Below are positions 1-16,311 of a stretch of DNA of 64,000 nt, in pieces. Each line of letters starts with the position of its first letter. The stretch's first letter is position 1. Below the pieces are notes generated by a model, which ran no database searches, was not told where the DNA came from, and saw only the letters and a list, made by a program, of their open reading frames with translations. Source of the stretch: Calvatia gigantea (Eukaryota; Basidiomycota; Agaricomycetes; Agaricales; Lycoperdaceae); assembly GCA_025093985.1 (NCBI GenBank), contig JACAAK010000001.1, positions 1,178,001 through 1,242,000 on the forward strand, given 5' to 3'. The translations under genes were made by a program, and so were the position numbers.

Positions 1-1819
1 GACGCTCAGTGCAATCCACGGCCGCCGTAGGCTCGTTGCATTACGACTTGGGGTAGTTACGCGAGGTCAGAGATGTCGTGTTGATCGGCTCAATTCAAGC
101 ATGAGGCTTCTGAAATTTAAATTCTGCAGGAGAAGATGCCATCACTTCCCTTCTAAGGAGGAGTAGGATGGCTGCGCGAGAACGGAAAAGTCTGTTTGTC
201 CGTATATCACTGTGTACCTTTCCATTGGCAGCACACACGTACTGATCGCGCATTGGGCGCAGGGAGGTGAATCGTGATTGGGGGTACCTGCTACCCAGGG
301 ATCAACTGAGACGAACACTTGTCCTGTTCTACGAAGTTCCCAAATCTAACAGTAACAATCTGACATTGTTGTTAGAACTCATGCAGACTCCACCGACTGA
401 CATTGGATCTTTGGAGAAGATTGTGCGGTGACAGGTATACGTACACCTGTCGTACTTTGAGGTTTCCTATTTTTCCGATGCCAGAGCGCCGTCCTCTGGC
501 GGCGGTAGCTAAGATGATGGAAAATGGAACTGACTCTCGTTAAATATATGTGATGCGCCAGCTGAAAGAGCTTGGCAGCCCTACGGCTGGTTTAATTAAC
601 CAAAACTTACTGAAACAGAGGGTGGTCGAAACCTCATCGACCTCGCCAACACGGCAAGCTTCGTACTCCCTCGAAATATTCGTCATAAACACAGGTGATG
701 TGCACTAGTTGATATCGTTGCCAGGTGCATTCTATTCACCAGATTTATCGCCGGTTAAGCTACCGAGAGGTCGGATTACAGTCTCAATCGAAGGATTTTT
801 GATCGAGCCATGGTGTCGTTTGTGCCTTTGCTCCCATAAATGTTTAGCGCTGGCTAGCGAATGCTTCCCATGGTTACTTTCAAAGTTGTTAAACATATTC
901 GGATCCCAAGGCCGTTTCAAATTACACCAATGGTAATTGGCCCCCTTTAATAATCTGTTGTTGGAGAGCATGACGTGCGGACGTCGTTGATCGGAGAACT
1001 CTTCAACATGGCCGAGGCTTGTGTCAAATGCGTATATTTTGATTGCCATCGTGTAGCGCAGCGTTTCGGTCATATGAGTCGCGAGGAATATATTGATCGA
1101 GTTGGGGCGTGTTTGAGGCTGTCGTCCTCGGGTATACTAGGCAACGAACTTCTCGCGAGCGGGTGGGTGGGATTAATGGAGCGATCATAGCCATCAAGGA
1201 AGTAATAGTCGGCAAGGATTCGTATGAAAAATGACACACCGGGATTTCATGGGTTCAAGAAAGTGCATGAGATTTCTTGAAGCAAACGAACAAGTATATG
1301 TACTGTTGTTCCCTTGTCGTTCCCTTGAGGGCAAAAGGCAGCATGATGCATGAAGTTTCATGGGCGCGAAAGGGGCAGGAATCTGAGACACAAAGGAAGC
1401 GGGGAGTTTTTACCGTGATACCCAGAAACAAAAGGAAACGGAAAACATGCGGCAACAGAAAGGGAGAAAAGAAAATGCGACTCTTGCTTTGGGCAGCGGC
1501 AGCATATGCGCGAGTCGGTTATCGTAAGCGCGAGGATGACGACAAGGGAGCATGGATACGCGAAGAAGATTCCCGCCTCATGCTACTTCGGAAGCAATGG
1601 ACCAAGATAACCGAGATATAGGACTCAGCAGGAGGATTCTTTTATTTTCTGACACCTAAGTTTAGGGGCAGAACTGCAGAATTTTATTCCTCATTTGCGT
1701 TTACTCGAGAAATGAGACAATACGTCCCCTTTATCTACTCGCAGCGGGCGTCCCGCGCTTCGGGGACTTAAGCCTGAGAGACATATATCAGCCCGAAGTG
1801 GATATCACGAAAAGTAGAG
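1..1819. other. No supported gene (left edge)
   Basis: About 1.8 kb in which only short overlapping open frames (75-115 codons) occur on both strands. None has a recognisable domain, a plausible splice structure or coding-like composition. The right end is probably the 3' flank of the minus-strand gene that stops near 1820. I see nothing else here. Confidence 0.5.
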
Positions 1820-2740
1820 TCATACTCTTGAACAGTCTTCTTCCAGTTCTCTGATCCTCTCGGCCTTAATGGCATTTGACTTCTCCATCGCAGCGAGTTT
1901 ACGCTCAAGCTTCCGTACATAACCGGGGACATCGGACAACCAGTCGATTATATCTTGAATGTTGTCTCCAGATAGTTCCGACGCGGGACCGGCAGGAATT
2001 TTTGGGAAGAGACCCGGTCGCGAAGTTTCAGTGGGAGGGATGTCCTGTGACGGTGCAAGTCAGGGGGGTTACACGAATTAGCATCATCGTCGGACTTGTT
2101 TACCATAAACCAATTCAATCCATCTTCGGACCCAGTGTCTTCGGCTTTCTGTTTCCCTTTGCCTTTATCGTCTCGTTGCAAGAGGCTTTTGGCAACTTCA
2201 CCGACACTTGAGGCAGGGGATGGCCCGGACACGGTGTCCCAGAGTTCATCTTCACTTTTCGGGTCGTCGTCATCATTACCGAACATACTTATGCTTTCCA
2301 TCTCTAGGGGTTGAAGCGATGGCATATTCTGGCCCGTAAACGGACGCCTGCGGCTCAAATCGAAACCGAGGTCTGACAGCTTGTAAGTCAATGGTACCTG
2401 GGGGTGTGGAATTGGGAGCATAGACAGTAGAACTCTCGGCAGTCACGCTAGAGGTAGATGTATGCGCGGGGGATTGAGGTGTTCGGAACGCCTCTCTGAT
2501 TGACTGAGCTAATCGGCTGGCACGAGGGGATTGTGTTGTTGCAGGACCCGAGGGACCAGTGGTGGTAGCAAGGGTGTTGTGTCTGGATGAATCGACGTTG
2601 GTAGCATTAGGCTGAGGACTGGAAGAGAGCGCGTCTTGAATGGCTTTGAAGCGTTTTTGTCTGGCTTCGTTGTTGTTGTAAGGGGAACTTCGTTTCGACT
2701 GGTGAAACAGGCCAAGGGCTGTGCTGCGGTTTGACGCCAA
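1820..2740 (-). CDS. Unrecognised disordered/coiled-coil protein (5' end unresolved)
   Basis: I do not recognise this protein. Reading the minus strand, a Ser/Thr/Pro-rich low-complexity exon (2740 down to about 2455) can be joined by a 49-nt GT-AG intron ending in CCCCAG at about 2404 to an acidic exon (motif DDDDPKSEDELWD). A 59-nt intron (donor GTAAAC after the NWFM codons, acceptor GTCACAG) then leads to a final exon with DIIDWLSDVPGYVRKLERK and a heptad-like Lys/Glu/Arg tail, suggesting a short C-terminal coiled coil. Both introns restore the frame. The stop is TGA at 1820-1822; a consensus donor GTATGA just before it could instead splice to a stop at 1768-1770. The first exon has no in-frame ATG at its left end and an upstream stop, so at least one 5' exon lies between 2740 and about 3150. 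Coding status is likely; function is unknown. Confidence 0.5.
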
Positions 2741-4252
2741 TGGCTGGACTTGTTGGTGTAATTATGGGTGGAAAGCGGTTGGATTTTGTGGGCAATTTTG
2801 AAGAGGGTGTTTGTTGCGCTTGAGTTTGGTTCAGGTAGTAGGATGTCTCAGATTTTGGGAGTCGGTCTTTCCAAACTAGTAGATGCTTAAAGTCAGTGAA
2901 CATCCATGAGTTGAAAAATAACAGGGGACATACAGAAAAAGCCACACTGTTCACCCTCGGGAAGAGAACAGGCGTAGAATTGCCTGAGCGTTGCTTAACG
3001 TTGTTCGGTGGGTGGGTAAGGCCGGAATTAGCACACCTATTGGAATTGGTGACACCATGGCTCGTGCGCAGAGTAGCCTCACGCTTGTGGTGGAAGCAGC
3101 GAACTTTACCGTCTAGGCCGACGGGCGAAACGTTCCGTGAATCCATACTTAGGTGCTTCAGAAACCGAGAGAACGAGTGGACGAATGATGCAGGTACTAA
3201 ATGAGGTTACCACATGGAGTAGTAAGCACGTGAGTAGATACCTTCTGGATTACTGATTTCTCCCTTAAAACCTCACCCCAAGTCACGGTCAGACCCCGTT
3301 TTTGAAAATGCTATTTGTGCTTTATCCCCAGAGAATTAAAAAGTAAAAAGTGGCGAGAGAAACGAGGAGGGGGTTGGACTGATAAATGATTACGGAGTCA
3401 CTTATGTAAGAAAAAACGGGGATCACTGGGGAGAGACCTTGAAGATACAGACTGGAGAATCACAAGTAAGACTTCATCTACTTGCGATGTCAATTTCCAC
3501 GACGACCAAGTACCTGCCTCCAGCGGATCCGTCGATGCCTGGCATGGCGCTCCAGATAACAAAACTCGTGGACTCTTACATGATATGGGTTGGGGTGGCA
3601 GAGTCCGCCGAAGCAGTGGAGAGGGCATCGTTTCAGGGAAAATTGTGTAAAGACTGGGCATGTGGGATGCCCCCGAAGCGGGTGTGTGTTACCAGGGCAG
3701 TGTGAGTGAATGCTAAGACGCAGTGTGTGCAGGAGGGGGGGATTCCACCGGCCACTTCCCTATTCCGATCAGAAAGTTCGGATGTTGCGCTATCGATGGC
3801 ACAGCGGTTAGGTAAGAGAGAGAGGTGGACACACTTGGATAGAGAAAGAGAAGAGAATAACTGAGAAATAATAAACAGCGAAGCGACTGCGAAAACAGAT
3901 ATTTGTATCAATGGACGTGCCGATGATGGGGCTGGGAGAACGGATGTTGTTGTTGGCGGAGAGGGGGATTGTGGAAAGTGTGAATTTGTTGTAGCTTGGA
4001 AGTTGTACTTACTTTGTAACTTGTGTATACACACTATGCCAGACACAAACGACCAGTTCGACCTTCCACGCTGGCACACAAGTCAGAAACTCGCTGAAAA
4101 CACTTCACCGGCTTACTTTTATCCTCACCACGTCAACTCCACAGCAGACCAAAACTCTGCACTTGCCCGTAGCGTCTCTTTCAGGCGGTTCATCGACCTC
4201 CGCAAGAGGTCGCCGCCACTCTCTCCTTAACACGGACTCAGACCAACACCAA
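2741..4252. other. Divergent intergenic region, upstream of yak1
   Basis: Lies between the 5' side of the unrecognised minus-strand gene and the yak1 start codon. It must contain the missing 5' exon(s) of the former and the promoter and leader of yak1. Short open frames on both strands show no recognisable domain. In the yak1 frame the open reading continues upstream of the chosen ATG without a methionine, so this part is probably transcribed leader. Confidence 0.4.
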
Positions 4253-8223
<3,971 letters not shown>

Positions 8224-8711
8224 CGTGTTGCTCGCGTCTTTAAAAGGGGTATTGGTTAGTGTGGACCGTTGGGCTTGTTTTTCGAAAACTTGTCCATCAT
8301 ATTTTCTTGATTGCCAGCCTTAGCTTGACTTTGCAATATTCTTTATTTGATGAAAAAATGCGCGCTAAAAGTTCTTGTGTTTATGGTTTCTCACTTTCGT
8401 CTTTCCTTTACTTTTCTCTCCTACTTTTCCGTCCCTCGTCCTCATTCCCATTCCTCCAAGGTTGTCGCCACAATTGCAACGATCACGTTTACCAGCCTTT
8501 TGATATCTCCTATCTCTACCTTCCTATTCCCTTTACCCGGATGATCCTTGTTTTTCATAGGCACTCACACTGAGCTCTTTCACAATGATCACGATTTCTC
8601 TTCTCTCCCTCAAGCATTGTCGAGCATGAACGGTATCATATAGTTATAAAGGTTTGTGTGCGCATTCTGTTCTGAATTCCGCTGATTCTGCAGGTATCCA
8701 TAATTAGGACT
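8224..8711. other. Convergent 3' flanks of yak1 and the HAD phosphatase
   Basis: T/C-rich spacer between two stop codons facing each other. The short open frames here have no recognisable content. Expected to hold both 3' untranslated regions and polyadenylation sites. Confidence 0.5.
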
Positions 8712-9711
8712 CTAGAGCTTTCCGAACATCTCTTCGATCTCCCAGGCACCTCCCCAATACCGAACCTGGCACTTAAGACCTTCACGTTCGGCTTCCTTTT
8801 CAATCCGTTTTTGAAGCCCGCGGTGACTTCTACAAAAAACTATATCTTGACTGAAAAGCAGTGTGAGAGAATTAGGCTTGTTGAGCGGAGGGTAACTAAC
8901 TGACCTTCGGAAACGCAGGATGGGACAGAAATCATTTGAGCCGTCGCCGACGTAGATCATGCGATCGAAGGCGTGGCCGTAGCGTTCAAGGAAACTAGAC
9001 AATTCCTCGCCTTGAGACAAAGTATCAGATTCTTGTATGTAACCCTCCCAATATCAAGGGATATTCACCTTTGCACATGTTGGGACTGCATCCTACTTTG
9101 CAACTGTGTTGAGGACCAGATGGGTCGACTCTCCGACGGAGTTTGAGGAGCTCTCCATCCCATTCCGCTGGGTTGGTAACAATCTCGGTGAAGAGATTCT
9201 CGAGACCTTTGCTCTTGAGGATGGTCGGGATAAAAACAGAGTTGGCGTTAGAGAGGCAGAGGAACGTAGTGCCTGCTTCTTTCAGCCTGGCTACACCTCG
9301 AACCATGGCAGGATGCTGTGGTCAGATGGAGGGTATGAGATTCGAGAAACTTGAATCGTGTAAAATCACGAACGAAAGGCATAATGCGGAGCGCATGCTC
9401 AATTTGTTCGCGTTTAATACCGCGAGCATGGGCTTCGCGTAGTGACTGGGCACTGATAGGGGAGAGTATCAAGATGGACGAGTACTCTCGTAAATATTCG
9501 CAGCAACTTACACCAGGTCAGTCCATTGGATATCGTCCTTAAGATTCTTCATTTTGCGACGGAGATCGGGCGCAAGGACTTCAAAAATCCACCTGTCGGT
9601 ATCTTGGTCTGCCATGGACCTAATTATCCATGTGAATCAAATTGGTCAGGATCGGGGTTGGGTGACATACCAGTCAAAATCGAATATCACCAACTGCTTT
9701 CCTACAGACAT
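8712..9711 (-). CDS. PHOSPHO-type HAD-superfamily phosphatase
   Basis: Small phosphatase of the PHOSPHO1/2 (Put_Phosphatase) branch of the HAD superfamily; animal relatives act on phosphoethanolamine/phosphocholine or pyridoxal phosphate. The fungal substrate cannot be read from the sequence. Six exons on the minus strand: 9671-9711, 9512-9619, 9374-9452, 9069-9315, 8905-9010, 8712-8850, giving an exact 239-residue frame. HAD motif I is FDFDW near residue 10 (nucleophile and acid/base Asp), motif II is CLSNAN, and motif IV is YVGDGSNDFCP near residue 180. Extra Cys residues (CKVGCSPNMCKG) are typical of the family. The start ATG (9709-9711) directly precedes the strand leading into motif I. 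Convergent with yak1 and divergent from tfb1. Confidence 0.88.
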
Positions 9712-10111
9712 GGTATTTCAAGGGCAAGGGAGATTGTGTCGTTGGGGAGGTTTATATGAACAAACCGGAGTTTTGCTCGCGCTGACCGCCCAAAATTAGA
9801 GATAAGAGATGTAATGATCTCCGATCGAGCATTATATCAGCAGCATGAATGAGCATTGAGGATAATCACCAGTGGATTTCGGTGTATCATCTACTGAGTC
9901 TGTTAGAATCATAAAGATGCAGAGGATGCGAGATGTGCACCAAGTGTAAACGAGTAACACAACGCCTGCTGGAGAACGGGAATTGTTCCTGAACGAGACT
10001 ACAATTCGCTTGTGGGATGTGTTTGGGGGGGGGGGGGGGGCAAGGCTGCTTACATAATCTGAGGATTCTTCTTGCGGTACCGCTTTGTTTGCGAGTCGTG
10101 ATGCGGATTTT
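9712..10111. promoter_or_regulatory. Shared divergent promoter region with a G16 tract
   Basis: 400 bp between the start codons of the minus-strand HAD phosphatase and plus-strand tfb1, so both promoters must lie here. It contains an uninterrupted run of 16 G (10025-10040), about 70 bp before the tfb1 ATG. No other clear element is seen. Confidence 0.5.
10025..10040 (+). repeat. G16 homopolymer in the HAD phosphatase / tfb1 promoter
   Basis: Uninterrupted run of 16 G in the 400-bp divergent promoter region, about 70 bp upstream of the tfb1 start codon. Length is uncertain in any sequencing read. Confidence 0.9.
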
Positions 10112-12617
10112 ATGCCTACCATAGTGTGTACGGCAAAGGTATCCTGCAAGAAACTCCCCGGCTTGCTTGAACTCACAGATAACCATCTCCAATGGACTCA
10201 AGAAGGCGCTAAGTCGCCCTCTATACGTCTTCCTCGAACAGAATTGTCCTGTGAGCTTCGAATGACGCGCTCTCTCTTCTTCCCTGCTCACATCACCTTT
10301 AGCTTTGTTCTGTAGTAAGGAAGGAGCAGCCCAGGTCAGACTCAAGATTGCACTATTCACGGATGAAAATGGGCACAACTTCACCTTCACCTCCCCCAAT
10401 GCTCGGAACGAACGAGAGAAATTCAAGAAAGAGCTCACCGCCATTGTCGGAGTCAACAAAAGCGCCCCAGATGCTGGAAGTCGAGGGCCCATAACTGCAG
10501 CACCTATGCTTATTCCGCCTGTAATCGCAACTCCCACTCTTAAGGTCCCTACACCATCCGTCTCAAATACTCCAACACCCAGAGTGCCTACTGCTGTTCC
10601 TCCGCTTCCTAGTCTCTCGGGCCGCGTCAGTCGCGAGCGAAAGACGAGCCACTACTCCAGTCATCGCTGGAATTGACCCCGCCAATGATTTTAAGTTACG
10701 AAAGAAAGTGCTTATGAGCAATCCAGACCTCGCTACGCTACACAAAGACCTTGTCATCAGCGGCCAAATCACAGAGGCAGAATTTTGGGACGGAAGAGAG
10801 GTATTTCATTCGTCCCTGTTCATTCACTATCTATTGAGTAGTTACACATGCAATAATAGCACCATTTGTTAGCACAAGCCGCCGCAGAAAACCAAGCGGA
10901 AGGGTAAACCCGGTCAATTGGTCGACCCCCGACCGGAGGCTGTTGAAGGTGGAGAAATCAAAATTCGTATCACACCGCAACTCGTCCATGACATCTTCGA
11001 CGAATATCCTGTGGTGGCGAAGGCATATAGTGAGAACGTGCCTAACAAAGTAACGCCATGTTGTTGAAGCACTACTCGCCTTCAGTCGCTGACACCCCCT
11101 TAACAGCTTACTGAAGAACAGTTTTGGAAACGGTATTTCCAGTCCAAACTGTTCAATGCACATCGAGCCTCTATCCGATCTTCAGCTACTCAGCACGTCG
11201 TCAAAGATGACGACATTTTTGACAAATACCTGGAGAGAGACGATGACGGTGTGTTTATATCCTTTTTTTGCGTGAACCACGGGTTATTCAAGTGTCAGCA
11301 AGAACTCGAACCACGGCGGCAGCGGTTAGAACCCGTCCAAGCCGTTGTCGATCTCGCCGCCACTTCAGAGGATCATGGCGAGGTCAGTCACCGCTCGGGA
11401 ACGCCTTCGTCGTCGCTTCGTTAATTCTTATTCCCAGACCGGCAACGAGAGAGATGTCACAATGCAAGCTGGACGACAAAAGGGCGCACTTCCTCTCATT
11501 CGCAAGTTCAACGAGCATTCAGAACGATTACTCAACTCTGCCTTGTATGCGCATATATTACATGACTCCTAATGGAAGCTTACTGGGTCTCTCGACGACA
11601 GGGGCGAAGAACCTCCCGCCAAACGGCGCAGACTGGACCCAGGAGAGGTCAGCATACATGGACTTGTGCCTCTTGAAGTAATCGAGCCTTGTGTTTTTGT
11701 AGGATCCTTACGCGCAAATAGAAATCGGAGATTTGCAAGACTCTGAAGCCTATACTGGTATCCTGCTAGAGATGAAGGATAGACAACGATATTTCGAGGG
11801 TCGAATGGCAAGTCAAGCGGCAGAGGAGGCTGCTTCTGGAAAGGCAAGTGCAGGACCTAGCTCATTCACGGGCGAGTCCGTTTGATTACCAACCTTTATC
11901 TTTCAGAATCTGGATCATACCGCAATCCTGCATGAACTAAAAGCCAACTTACAAAGTTGGGACGTCAAGCTGAGTCAGGTACGTGGAGGGACAGATTCCA
12001 TATTACAACAACTAATTCACCGGTTCGCCATTCCGAAATCTAGTTGAAGATTGAGCGCAAGGCGGGGGATAGTGCGCTGAAAGGCATGACTCAGAACGTA
12101 GCAGCCTTACTCGACGTCAAGCTGCGGAAAAGTCTGTGTTTGTTTTTCAATCACCATCAGCATCTGTTTTCGCCTGCAACAGCCCTGTTATTGACGCATT
12201 CGTTCTTTTGAATACAGATACTATTCCTGATGGCCTTTTCAGGCAAATGACAAGTTGTCAAACTGCGGCCAATGAGTTTCTCCGGCAATTTTGGTCAGCA
12301 ACATATCCTCCACTTGTTGATTCGCAATCCGTTCTTTCGGTTGCGACCCCTGCACAACGAGCTGCCAAAGCAGCAAAGATGATAGGGTACCTCGAGAAAA
12401 CCCCTGAAAAGGTTGCATCGTTGGTTCGAGCTGCCCAGCAACATGGCGTTGAGGGGTCTCGGGTTGAAGCAGTAAGTATTGTTTTGTTATGCATTATCAA
12501 CCAGGCAATTTCACCGGTCTCCGGATCTAGGCGATGAAGCCTGTTTTAAATGCTGTAAATCATGCCCTCAATTTCTATCGCAACAGGAGGGCACAACCAA
12601 CTCCGATTCGGAAATGA
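10112..12617 (+). CDS. tfb1: TFB1, TFIIH subunit p62
   Basis: Core subunit of TFIIH (RNA polymerase II initiation and nucleotide-excision repair). Exons: 10112-10250, 10303-10800, 10860-11049, 11107-11248, 11303-11382, 11438-11544, 11602-11647, 11703-11843, 11907-11978, 12044-12131, 12218-12471, 12531-12617. An N-terminal PH/PTB-like domain (KLPGLLELTDNHLQW) is followed by a Pro-rich linker, two BSD domains (second: EEQFWKRYFQSKLF) and a conserved C-terminal half (ALPLIRKFNEHSERLL; TAANEFLRQFW). The summed exons are two bases too long. Surplus A residues at 10640-10642 and 10888-10891 would explain this. Alternatives are a 49-nt intron ending before 10660, and an acceptor at 10872 instead of 10859. 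The intron at 11844 uses GC. The stop TGA is convergent with coy1. Identity is firm; the frame around the linker and between the BSD domains is not. Confidence 0.9.
11844..11906 (+). other. tfb1: GC-AG intron in tfb1
   Basis: The exon ends ...GGAAAG and is followed by GCAAGT, the consensus GC donor; the acceptor is CTTTCAG at 11906. The next exon starts in phase with AATCTGGATCAT. The only in-phase GT donor nearby would leave a 27-nt intron. Confidence 0.75.
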
Positions 12618-12831
12618 CTGGTTGCATCGTGGTTGGTCGTGGTGCCATTTCTATCGTTTAACGTCCATCTCTTCATATGCTTTGCATGAACCACTCCGAA
12701 CATTAGAGCACGAATTCTACATTATGCAGTACTTCCTTATTAATTGTATAGCATGAATATTACACCTTCAAAATGATTAATCAACCAAATGCAAAGCATG
12801 AAAAACAGAGTAAGTCCGACAGCAAGTCTGA

Positions 12832-15800
12832 TTAAATACTCGGCAACTGTGGCCCGCGTGGTCTCGGTGACTTGTGTAGTTGCGTACCAGATGTAGTCGT
12901 GCACTCATATGTTGAATACATCACAAGCAGATGCAAGAACAGGGCATAGCAAACAAAAAAGGTCCGGGCCCGGCGATTCCCTAAGATCGATCGTGTAAGG
13001 ATGAGGACCCCTCTTTCGACAGGGTTCAAATTTTGGTATGCTCGAGTTGCTTCCTAGTTAATTGGCGGCGGCTTCAGCAATCGGCATCAAAAGAAAACAG
13101 AAAACTTGGGATAAATAAAATAGGCAGGTAACGATATCCCCTATTGAGGGATGGGGTTTGTCATTAGGGTTGACGGGATTTAAAGGCTCAGCAACCGGGC
13201 ACGGCGACGATGACACCGAGGTGAAACCTCAAAACCCTTGTGGCAGGAGCACAACAGATTTGTACAGAGATTTCGAATGTGAAGGAAATAAAGGAATCCG
13301 GAGGCAACACGGAATTCACGTACCCTCCCTCTAAATGCCTCAAAAGGATTCATCGCCTCTTCGTACCGCGTCCTGTATGTGCTCATATCATCCTGACCAG
13401 ATGGCGCAGGAAGGGGATCAAGTTGGGATACAGGCGGTCGCGATCCAGCTTCTTGCCTGTAACTTTGCATGTATCGGACCTTTTCGTAAAGTTTGAGGTT
13501 GTCTGCTTGTAGGCTTTTGATTTCTGCGCGAAGCTCAGAGATAATCTGGTATTGCTTGCGTAATTCCTGTGCAGGTGGGCTCAGGTTAGCCTCAGTAGTG
13601 AAATGCTCAGGCCGGAATGGAAATCATAAAGGAATGATAAATATGGAAAGGATTCGCCCCTTCCTAGAACGGGGTAACAATTGTGGGATATGCCGAAGGG
13701 AGGCAATCGAGCGTCGTGTAGAATCCCACTCACCTCCTCTAGTTCGGCGTTACGTTGTCTAAATCGATCTCTCTGGCTTGTAACGATAGGTAAAATGGAT
13801 GTATCTGCTGAGGAAGTGAACGGTATGGGGGTGGATCTCGCTGAGTTCGAATTTCCCGACGGCTATGGAAATGGAAAGCGGAAAATGTCAGGATCATGTG
13901 CGACATAAAGATCGAAAGAAGGAGACCATATGTTACGGGAATCTTCCCGTAAGAGAAACATACGTGTCGCACTTCGCGGAACCTTGTGTTGTGTGTAATA
14001 CTTACTGTAGGTTTCTTGGCAAAATCTAAGCCTGCTAAAAGATCTTCTGCCGATGCATGTATGCCATCGCCATTGAGTTTTTGTTCGGTAGTACCCATGG
14101 ACAAGAGATCATTCTCTAGTTTCTCGTTCAGGAGCTTTTGCCTCGCCAACTCCGACGTCACATTCTCCAGCTGCGCCTGCGAGGCTTCAAGCGAAGCCTC
14201 AAGCTCGCCATGAAGAATCTACACAAAATGTGATGAAAAAGGATGAAATAACAACACAAGATTCTCAAGGTCAGTATAAAGCTCCGAAAGTAGCTGGAGG
14301 ACTGGGCGTACTCGGAACTTTGTTAACTCCTCGAGAATACGTTTGTTCTTTTTAGCGAGCAAAACCTCTAAGGATTTACCGTGCTGGTTGTTCGCATCCT
14401 TGGCGTTAGGATTAGGGAGGCGAAGGTCATCATCAGATTCTTCGATGCCGTCTTCATCGGCGCCCTCTTCAAGTCCAGCGAATTCGACATACTAGAAGCA
14501 TTATTTTTGGTTACCCGAAACGTCGGTTTGCACTGGGTTTGTAATAAGAAAGATACCTTCATGATTTCAAGCTCTCGCTTGATCTCATCATAATTGTCAT
14601 ACCGTTTGAGCTTGAATTTCAGCTGGCCCATTTCGGATATCTGTGGTACTGGTCAACAGCTGGAGTACTGTATTAACGGCTTTGGAATTCACCTTCTTCT
14701 GAAGTTCCCGGCTCAACTCTTCGGCCTTTCTGTTAGCGGCAGCCTCCACTTCGACCGATGCAGAACGCTGCTGATCCAGAGCACGAGATAACCGCTCCAA
14801 TTCCGCTTCCAAATCGGAAATTTGGGCCTTGAGACCTTGGACGCTATGCAGAAGGATTTAGATGACGGATCTGAAGGTAGAAGCCGAACACACCGGTCCG
14901 AAGTTTCATTGTCGCTCTTCATACTCTCTATTTCTGCCCGGAGAAGTTCCTTCGGTGGTGTGAGAAGGATTGAGGATTGTCGGACAGAAGACGCACATTT
15001 CTACGTTCAACAGTGGCAACACGAGTGGTAGCAGCTTCCAAATCTACTGCAACCATATCAAGTTCGGCGAGCTTGGCTACGACCTCCTGGTCTGGGATTG
15101 TAACGATAAGTATAAATTCAAGAATTCTCTTTGCTGAACCATACCCTGTCTCGAACTGTGATCCATGAGCTTCGCCTGATTTGTCTCATTTGAAATACGA
15201 AGATCCTTTAGCTGGTTTCTCGTGAGCGTAAGCTGTTTGTGCAAGTCCTGCTCGCTGATTAGTTCGCAATAAGGCGTAGATCTTGTCCTAGTGTAAGCAG
15301 CCACCTACCGTTCTTCATAATTTCGTAGCTTCTCGTCGTAAGTTGCATTGAGCTCATTCGCTTTCTGGCTGATTTTATCCTGGATCACCTCATCCATCTG
15401 GAGTTTGTTTAGCGAAGTTACGTTGTACCAAGACAACTAAATCTCACTTTTCCTTCCAACTGCTCAACTTTTGCCTCCAGTTTCTTCTTGGTTGATTCCA
15501 CTGACGAGAGATCGTTCACCCGTTTCTTGAGCTCAGCATTCTCTTCATGGAGCCGCTTGAGCTCAGCCTCCTGCTCAAGAGCCTCGGCAACCTTGACGGT
15601 TTGATCCTAGACACGTCGTGGTCAAGGTATATGCTCCTAAACATAAAGGGTAGGACGTACAACTGCGGCTTCGAGCAGTGGATACGGGTCAGGTGCTTCT
15701 GCGAGGATTTTATAGACATGCAGGAAAGCGTTCTCGGAGGCTTTGGATCGCTTGGTGAGATTATCGATCTCAGTCTGGTATGCTGGTAGCAAAGTTGTGA

Positions 15801-16156
15801 GGTGTAGACCCCAGTAGCAAGTAAATGATATGCGTACCCTTGAGCAAGCCCTTGAACGCATTGAGTTTCTCTGAATCAGGTATCTTTTTGAATTCTACGA
15901 TTGGAGATCACCTTCCCCGTCCAACCCTTGACTTGAACCGACACACCTTTGGTCTTGTCTGCAAGAGCCTTGCGACCAATGACACTCTCCTTCTGGTTGT
16001 CGACAATTTCGATACCCTGCGCATCAAGTGTCTTCTGGAGCTCGGAAAGATTTATATCTGTGTCGGGCAAAGGGTTAAGGATGTATTCCCACTCAAAGTA
16101 CTACACACACCCCGCCATGTCGCTAAGGCACCAGAAAAATTTGTTTCGTGGGACAT
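12832..16156 (-). CDS. coy1: CASP/Coy1-type Golgi membrane protein
   Basis: Homologue of CASP (Coy1 in yeast), a tail-anchored Golgi coiled-coil tether. The minus-strand start ATG is at 16156 (M-S-H-E-T-N-F); early exons are 16111-16156, 15947-16057, 15838-15894, then a series of short exons. Landmarks in order: LQKTLDAQGIEIVDNQKES; EIDNLTKRSKASENAFLHVY with PDPYPLLE (CASP N-terminal signature); long heptad coiled coils; KRYDNYDEIKRELEIMK and KSLEVLLAKKNKR; then the CASP_C region SILPIVTSQRDRFRQRNAEL, QADNLKLYEKVRYMQSY and YEEAMNPFEAFRGR. The last exon (12832-13053) has LNPVERGVLILTRSILGNRR and a single C-terminal membrane helix beginning ARTFFVCYALFLHLLV. Every splice I followed stays in frame, with no frameshift. 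Two introns near the 3' end are long (13567-13733 and 13054-13323). Confidence 0.9.
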
Positions 16157-16311
16157 GAGTGAGAGAAAGACGAAACTCTGGATACCTTTACGCAAGCCGG
16201 TGCTCGTCCCAAGAGCCTGACGTGGGGCGTGTCAACGCACGTGACTTTCTATTTTTTGGTTTTCGGAATACAGGCAACTACTCCCAGTCCCGTACATCGT
16301 CGCGGGCAACG
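16157..16311. promoter_or_regulatory. Compact bidirectional promoter, coy1 / mrps9
   Basis: Only 155 bp separate the two divergent start codons (coy1 on minus at 16156, mrps9 on plus at 16312), so the transcripts must share or overlap their promoters. In the mrps9 frame there is an upstream ATG at 16159, but 16312 starts a plausible mitochondrial presequence. Confidence 0.55.

Noticed and set aside
3633..4079. 148-codon minus-strand frame upstream of yak1
   Set aside because: Composition is Ser/Thr/Pro/Leu-rich without a domain; more likely leader or promoter sequence read antisense.
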